NCBI GenBank assembly: GCA_023475715.1
Contig: JAMCVO010000032.1
Location: forward strand, 1 to 10,967
Reading direction: 5' to 3'
Length of the DNA: 10,967 nucleotides
Origin: Actinomycetota bacterium
GTDB lineage: Bacteria > Actinomycetota > Humimicrobiia > Humimicrobiales > Humimicrobiaceae
The notes beneath the pieces were generated by a model that saw only the letters and a list, made by a program, of their open reading frames with translations, ran no database searches and was not told where the DNA came from. Positions 6,511-10,967 of this stretch are shown in pieces. The position numbers were made by a program, and so were the translations under genes. The number at the start of each line of letters is the position of its first letter. The stretch's first letter is position 1.

Positions 6511-9222
6511 TTATAGCTCAGAACCTGGAGATTTACTTCCTTTAATTAAAAGAAAGACCAGAGTTAAAACTGTAATTCCGGAAATAATTAAACCGGGATA
6601 AACATATTTTTGTGCTTCAAATTCAACTGTGTACTCGCCGTCCTTTTGGACCGGAAACCCGTTTAATAAACTGTAAACTGGAAGAGCCGGTTGATTTTGC
6701 ATTTTCCATAATTGATCAAAATTTTGTGAAAACACAAGCAGAACAGGTGAGGTTAAATTGCGAACAGAAACTTTATATTTTGTAGGATTAATTTGCTGAA
6801 AGGAAATATCCGCAGAGTTTTCTTTAGTATTTTTTTCATCAAAGCCGACAATCCTTCCTTGATCCTGATATTCCTTAGCTCTCTGGCGATATTTTAATAA
6901 ATCAGCATCAGGTAGGACTGCCAAAGCATTCACTACATTAATATCCCCTTCTGATTTAATTGTGACTTCCCCATCTCGTGCTAGTCTTCCAACTTCAAAC
7001 CACCTGACATTGGCATTTCCATTAATCTTTGTTGGAACTTCTCCAACTATCTGATTATTTTGATAAAACTTTAACTTCCCGCTTCTTGAACTCCCCATTA
7101 CTCTAGCCAAAAGTATTTTTTCTTTTGTAAATTGTAAATTGTAAATTGTAAATTGTCTCTTCCCCTCCCCTACAGCCCATCCACCACCCAGATCAAAATC
7201 TTGGGTTACAATTCCATATTTTTCTCTTAAAAAATTGCGCCAGTCAATAAGATCAGCAGCTTCCCTTTTCCACCATCCGGCTTCATTGGGTTTAAAATCA
7301 AGATTTTTTGCTGGAAAAACTATATTAGAAAGATCTATAAAACTGGCTGCCAAATCTAACTCTGTTTTATTATTAAGAACAATCTTTGCATCCGGAAGTT
7401 CATCAATCCTTTTACCTAGAGCTTGAGATTCTTCTGCAAAAATTAAAGCATTTTTTGCAAGTTTTAGCTTCGGATTTTTAGCTGAATCATTATAAATATT
7501 GTCAGATCCGATCACCCACCATATATTTGGTGCGGCAAAAAACATTTCCTGGTGTTCCTTTGTTTTCAAAAGCGGGATGTAAGAATTATTAACTAAAGAA
7601 AGCCACGGCCTTTCCGATAACTGCGTAATAAATGTGTAATAATACTTAATATTATCCGGATGCATATCATCTCTTCTTAGATCAAGATAGGGATCTGCGA
7701 TATACCCAATCCCCGCAACATCAAAAATTTCACCCATAAAAGAAGCTTCTCTCAAAAAATTAAGCGTTTCATAGGTTCCTTTTGTACCAACAGCAAAAGG
7801 TCTTTTATCAAGTAATCTTGATGCTTCGAGCGGCGGGTGATCTAAACTCACGAAACTCAACGGCCGTGTAATTGGTAGCCATACAACCCTGGAAAAGTTT
7901 TTGTCGCTTTTCAGAATACTTGCTAACTGGCCAAATTCATTTAAATAGACCGGTTGGGAAATCATTCCTGTCATCCATCCTAAATAAATTGGCCTGGCCA
8001 GAATAAATAAATACAGTATAACTAAATAAGGAATAATCCTAATGCCACGATTGGCAATTTTATTTTTAAATGCCAGTTTATTCATGGCGTTTACCGCAAA
8101 TCCTATCAAAACACTATAAGCCAAGGCTGTTAAAAAATAGAATTTCACCGGGTCCCTGAATAAAGAAAAACCCGGAATATGTCCGAATAACCACAAATAA
8201 ATACCCGGAAGGGGATCCTGAGAACCCTTGGAAAAGAAAATTCCCAACAAAGCAATCAAAAGCCAAAAACCAATACTGCGGTTTTTTTTGATTAAAATGG
8301 GAGATAAAAATACAATCAGTGGAATCAATATAAATTCAAATTTTATTTGGCTGATCCGACCGAATACATTCTTATACCAATGCGGTTGCTGCAAAAGTAG
8401 CGAATGACCGAGGGAAGAAAAACTCAAAAAATCAACTTGAGCTAACCGGCTATAGGTTACAGGCAATTGTGGTGTTTTAGCAAGCAGAGAAGGAATTATC
8501 CAATATGAATGAAACCCAATTAATACAAACGCTGTAAACAAAGAGGAGAGAAAGAGATTCTCGAATAAATTAATCACATTATGCCGATCTAACAAGAGAA
8601 ATAATTTAAATATAAAATAGCATCCTAATATAATCGCCAGCAAAAAAATTATCCTGATATCAAAAATTGAAATTAATAAAATTATTAACGCAAATTTTAC
8701 TCTTTCCCTCCATTTGGAAAATTCCAGTAATTTCATAAAACTAAGAACTGCAAACGGTAAAGTAATATAGGCCAAATTCAAGGAAAATTGTCCCCCGTCA
8801 AACATTAATAGAAAAAAACTGTTTAATATAAAAAATACTGTGGCTGTGCTTTTGCCCCAATCATTAATTTTTAGATAACTCAACAATCTCCAGATTCCCA
8901 GAACACCAAAAAATATTATAATTATTCCCATTAACTTAGCCTGAAACTCGCTACCTAAAGAAATAGAACTCATAAATTCTGAAAAAGAAAGAAGCGGCTG
9001 ACTCCAAAGAGTAAAGGTTGTGTATTCACCTAAACCGTCTGCGACATCAAAACTCCTCCAGCTCCAAGGGAATACACCTAGAAAACCTGCATTAAAAGGC
9101 AAATGATAATCAGTAGCTACTTTTACTCCCGGATACCAGAATATCCAAAAACAACTTACAATTATAAAAAAAGTAATAAAAAATGCCTTATTTGTAGAGA
9201 AATATTTATGAATTTTTATCAT
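6511..9222 (-). CDS. Large GT-C-like membrane glycosyltransferase with extracytoplasmic beta-rich C-terminal region (YfhO/AftD-like)
   Basis: This 903-residue protein has a GT-C-like N-terminal half: a first helix (about 13-30), a loop with D38 in ATDYHLPF, then about ten more hydrophobic segments to about residue 410. Within these lies FRDPVKF (355-361), a motif resembling the FR[E/D]P..K segment of large YfhO- or AftD-type GT-C proteins. Residues about 430-870 look extracytoplasmic and beta-rich, with one C-terminal transmembrane helix (about 873-893) and a short tail. This layout suggests an outer-face sugar transferase using a polyprenyl-phosphate-sugar donor; D38 would be the candidate catalytic base. 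The C-terminal end is alignable by eye with that of the partial gene upstream, so the two look like paralogues. A 7-bp tandem repeat at 7125-7156 encodes about residues 690-700. Specificity is unknown, and a non-enzymatic role cannot be excluded. No strong Shine-Dalgarno precedes its ATG. Confidence 0.78.
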   Translation of the reverse strand: MIKIHKYFSTNKAFFITFFIIVSCFWIFWYPGVKVATDYHLPFNAGFLGVFPWSWRSFDVADGLGEYTTFTLWSQPLLSFSEFMSSISLGSEFQAKLMGIIIIFFGVLGIWRLLSYLKINDWGKSTATVFFILNSFFLLMFDGGQFSLNLAYITLPFAVLSFMKLLEFSKWRERVKFALIILLISIFDIRIIFLLAIILGCYFIFKLFLLLDRHNVINLFENLFLSSLFTAFVLIGFHSYWIIPSLLAKTPQLPVTYSRLAQVDFLSFSSLGHSLLLQQPHWYKNVFGRISQIKFEFILIPLIVFLSPILIKKNRSIGFWLLIALLGIFFSKGSQDPLPGIYLWLFGHIPGFSLFRDPVKFYFLTALAYSVLIGFAVNAMNKLAFKNKIANRGIRIIPYLVILYLFILARPIYLGWMTGMISQPVYLNEFGQLASILKSDKNFSRVVWLPITRPLSFVSLDHPPLEASRLLDKRPFAVGTKGTYETLNFLREASFMGEIFDVAGIGYIADPYLDLRRDDMHPDNIKYYYTFITQLSERPWLSLVNNSYIPLLKTKEHQEMFFAAPNIWWVIGSDNIYNDSAKNPKLKLAKNALIFAEESQALGKRIDELPDAKIVLNNKTELDLAASFIDLSNIVFPAKNLDFKPNEAGWWKREAADLIDWRNFLREKYGIVTQDFDLGGGWAVGEGKRQFTIYNLQFTKEKILLARVMGSSRSGKLKFYQNNQIVGEVPTKINGNANVRWFEVGRLARDGEVTIKSEGDINVVNALAVLPDADLLKYRQRAKEYQDQGRIVGFDEKNTKENSADISFQQINPTKYKVSVRNLTSPVLLVFSQNFDQLWKMQNQPALPVYSLLNGFPVQKDGEYTVEFEAQKYVYPGLIISGITVLTLVFLLIKGSKSPGSEL
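7125..7156. repeat. Heptanucleotide tandem repeat inside a coding sequence
   Basis: Four perfect copies of gtaaatt on the plus strand (7127-7133, 7134-7140, 7141-7147, 7148-7154), with two extra bases of the same period on each side, make a 32-bp tract. Read on the minus strand it encodes QFTIYNLQFT in the extracytoplasmic part of the 903-residue protein. Because the unit is 7 bp, gaining or losing one copy would shift the reading frame and drop the C-terminal membrane anchor. The tract is in frame here. Confidence 0.95.
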
Positions 9223-9373
9223 TTTTAAAAAGTCCGGACAGATATTTTATAACTGCAAAAAAAATAATGAGAAATGTCCCAATTAGAATTTTATTAGCTA
9301 CACCAATATGTCCCAAGATAAGTATCAAGCCAGCCAGAATAATTGATATTTCTACCGCTAAAAAAAGAGTCAT
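9206..9373 (-). CDS. Small two-helix membrane protein of unknown function (55 aa)
   Basis: I read this small gene directly: ATG at 9371-9373 overlaps the upstream TGA as ATGA, and the frame runs 55 codons to TAA at 9206-9208, passing 17 bp into the start of the 903-residue gene. The product begins MTLFLAVEISII and contains two hydrophobic segments (about residues 3-22 and 29-49), separated by a short turn GHIGVANK and ending in a polar tail FKNDKNS. It therefore looks like a helical hairpin in the cytoplasmic membrane, with the charged tail probably cytoplasmic. Without it, the two large GT-C genes would be separated by 147 bp, far more than any other gap in this operon; with it, the overlap pattern is continuous. 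There is no strong Shine-Dalgarno (only an AGAAAG-like stretch). I do not recognise the family. It might be a partner or stabiliser of one of the flanking GT-C proteins. Confidence 0.7.
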   Translation of the reverse strand: MTLFLAVEISIILAGLILILGHIGVANKILIGTFLIIFFAVIKYLSGLFKNDKNS

Positions 9374-10967
9374 TTCTTTCTATTAATCTTTAAGACATTA
9401 TAAACTGCTAACAAAATTATTCCAACCAAAGAAGATATTGCAATAATCACTCCTTTGGTAATATAACTTTGGGGCTCAAAAATAATTTTAAAATTGTAAT
9501 CTCCGGGTTTATCTACGAACCAAGCATTCGCATATAAATTTCCCAAATAATGGTTTTCAACTCTAAATTTCTTTCCTTGAGAAATATTTTCCGATAATTC
9601 AAGTTTCCATCCCGGATGATATGTTTCCTTAAAAATAAGCAAAGCCGGCTTGATGATTTTTAATTTCCCTTCATAAAATCCGGCATTTATTCTTTCGTAA
9701 TTATCAACAAACCCATTAAGGGTATCAATTTGTTCCATACTTTCCTGTCTCAAAAAAACTAGATTATTAAATAACCTCTCTACCTTTATATTGCGTATTT
9801 GCAAAATTGACTGGGTATCCAAAATTTGGCTTGTTTCCGGATTAAAGACAATTTCCAATGCTGATTTTTGAGTATTTAGTCTAAGGGGACTTAAAATATT
9901 ATTATATTGTTGCCATTTATCCGATTCAACTTTGTTCAATTCCGCAAGCGCAGGATTCATTTTATCCGGGTCAGTATCTTGTGCCATTAGAAGATAAAAT
10001 CCTTTTTTTCCTGCGAACTTATATTCAAAACTTATGTTATAAACATCCCCACCATATACTTTTAAAAGTTCACCGGCGATAAATTGAAGATTTTTTGCTG
10101 AAGCACTAATCTGGATTATCGAATTATCTAATAATTTAACATCTTCAGATGCTTGAACTAAATTAAAACTCGGGAATAAGTTAATTGATTCCGGGGGTAA
10201 AAAAATAATTTCATGGCTACCTGCATTGAGATTAAGGCTCCCAAACGAAATTAACTGACCCTTAATAGTCCTTGTTAAAGAAATCGGCGTCCCATCAATT
10301 AACAAATCTAATTTATTAAACCCGTTCAGATAAGCGCCGTCGGTTTGTGCGCCGGTTAATACTAGTTCATACGTGCCGGAGGAAGAGATATTAAATTGAG
10401 TGATCTGCTTGATATCTGAAGAAGAGTTTTCCTGACGGGAAAAAGAGCTTTGAGTAGGAAAAATTATCTTACCTTTAGTTTTATTTAAAATCTGAGCCTG
10501 TGACTTTTGATCCATAGCAGTAACCATATCCTTATTTGTATCTGCTATCATCCAAGGCCAAAAAATACTGCCATTTGGATTTAAAGAAGCTAATTCAAAA
10601 TTGCCAGAAATAATAATTTTAGGTTGGAAGCGTTCGGGTACGACCCCATAAATAATCAAATTGTCATATATGCCTTTCTTTTCTAAATAAGGAAGATTAT
10701 CTAAAATCATTTTTTCCTGCTCAGGATCCTCCAGTGCCATTTTCTTCCAATCCATATCCTTATGTAAAATAATGTATTTAACAGTAAAATCCTGCAGCAT
10801 CTTTAAAATAACAGCAGGATCAGTAGCATTAGGTTTATGGAATATAAGGGATAAACCGGAGAGAGCATCATTTACTCCGGGAATATCCAGTCCTCTGGCA
10901 ATTGATGGTAAAGAGGTAAATATAGCGGCAGACGGTTCCACTCCATTGTAGCCATACTGCCAGTTGT
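9370..10967 (-). CDS. C-terminal part of a second large GT-C-like membrane protein (5' end outside window)
   Basis: The frame stays open to the window edge, giving 531 visible residues. The codons before a possible GTG at 10939-10941 encode NWQYGYNG with no stop, and the GTG-encoded residue lies mid-domain, so this is the C-terminal part of a larger protein. Visible are an N-terminal stretch resembling the periplasmic part of YfhO-like proteins (NWQYGYNGVEPSAAIF), two beta-rich regions that could be carbohydrate-binding-like sandwiches, a YHPGWKL motif (residues 441-447 from the GTG) like the YxPGW motif of YfhO-type proteins, and a single C-terminal transmembrane helix (498-517) with a basic tail INRKK. 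The segment GDYNFKIIFEPQSYITKG matches GEYTVEFEAQKYVYPG of the 903-residue protein, supporting paralogy. The missing N-terminal half probably carries the GT-C helices. It ends by ATGA overlap with the 55-residue gene. Confidence 0.75.
   Translation of the reverse strand, partial: NWQYGYNGVEPSAAIFTSLPSIARGLDIPGVNDALSGLSLIFHKPNATDPAVILKMLQDFTVKYIILHKDMDWKKMALEDPEQEKMILDNLPYLEKKGIYDNLIIYGVVPERFQPKIIISGNFELASLNPNGSIFWPWMIADTNKDMVTAMDQKSQAQILNKTKGKIIFPTQSSFSRQENSSSDIKQITQFNISSSGTYELVLTGAQTDGAYLNGFNKLDLLIDGTPISLTRTIKGQLISFGSLNLNAGSHEIIFLPPESINLFPSFNLVQASEDVKLLDNSIIQISASAKNLQFIAGELLKVYGGDVYNISFEYKFAGKKGFYLLMAQDTDPDKMNPALAELNKVESDKWQQYNNILSPLRLNTQKSALEIVFNPETSQILDTQSILQIRNIKVERLFNNLVFLRQESMEQIDTLNGFVDNYERINAGFYEGKLKIIKPALLIFKETYHPGWKLELSENISQGKKFRVENHYLGNLYANAWFVDKPGDYNFKIIFEPQSYITKGVIIAISSLVGIILLAVYNVLKINRKK

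Noticed and set aside
7235..7426. Plus-strand open frame of 63 codons
   Set aside because: It is antisense to the 903-residue gene, with no initiation signal or recognisable product.
9232..9239. Palindrome gtccggac near the start of the 903-residue gene
   Set aside because: It is only 8 bp, lies inside the small membrane-protein frame, and has no T-run or partner site, so it is not supportable as a terminator or operator.
10939..10941. GTG as the start of the rightmost gene
   Set aside because: The frame remains open upstream to the window edge, the upstream codons give a plausible YfhO-like NWQYGYNG stretch, and the product would lack its membrane half. The gene is cut by the window.

Overview
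This window is a gene-dense, AT-rich stretch in which every supported gene lies on the minus strand, so transcription runs from high to low coordinates. It encodes enzymes for building and exporting a cell-surface or secreted glycan: two SAM-dependent methyltransferases, three cytoplasmic-type glycosyltransferases (two GT2, one GT4), a polyprenyl-phosphate-sugar-dependent GT-C enzyme of the GT39/PMT type, a Wzx/MOP-type flippase, and two very large GT-C-like membrane proteins with extracytoplasmic beta-rich C-terminal regions. The gene style (low GC, tight overlaps, few Shine-Dalgarno sequences, large GT-C proteins with divergent sequence) suggests an uncultivated bacterium of the Patescibacteria/CPR type, perhaps Microgenomates. 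This is an inference from style, not a marker-gene result. Several genes end in TGA, so TGA is a stop here. That argues against lineages that read TGA as glycine or tryptophan.

Layout in transcription order, right to left: (1) a GT-C-like membrane protein cut by the right window edge (10967 to 9370); (2) a 55-residue, two-helix membrane microprotein (9373 to 9206) that overlaps both neighbours; (3) a 903-residue GT-C-like protein (9222 to 6511) whose coding sequence contains a 7-bp tandem repeat; (4) a flippase (6492 to 5215); (5) a GT2 enzyme (5214 to 4411); (6) a SAM methyltransferase with a TTG start (4414 to 3725); (7) a GT2 polyprenyl-phosphate glycosyltransferase (3698 to 2982), overlapping by ATGA with (8) a GT39-like GT-C enzyme (2985 to 1450); (9) a GT4 enzyme (1439 to 489); (10) a truncated SAM methyltransferase (471 to 13) whose 3' end runs into an inverted copy of its own 5' end.

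How the genes may work together (inference): the GT2 and GT4 enzymes assemble a glycan on a lipid carrier in the cytoplasm, the methyltransferases modify sugars or cap chains, and the flippase moves the lipid-linked product outward. The polyprenyl-phosphate-sugar GT2 supplies a lipid-linked donor to the GT39-like enzyme and perhaps to the two large GT-C proteins, which act on the outer face. No nucleotide-sugar biosynthesis genes, initiating phosphoglycosyltransferase or clear Wzy polymerase are seen, so the locus is incomplete here. Gaps between genes are at most 26 bp. I see no promoter, terminator, RNA gene, CRISPR array or insertion sequence, and there is no gene-free stretch longer than 300 bases.
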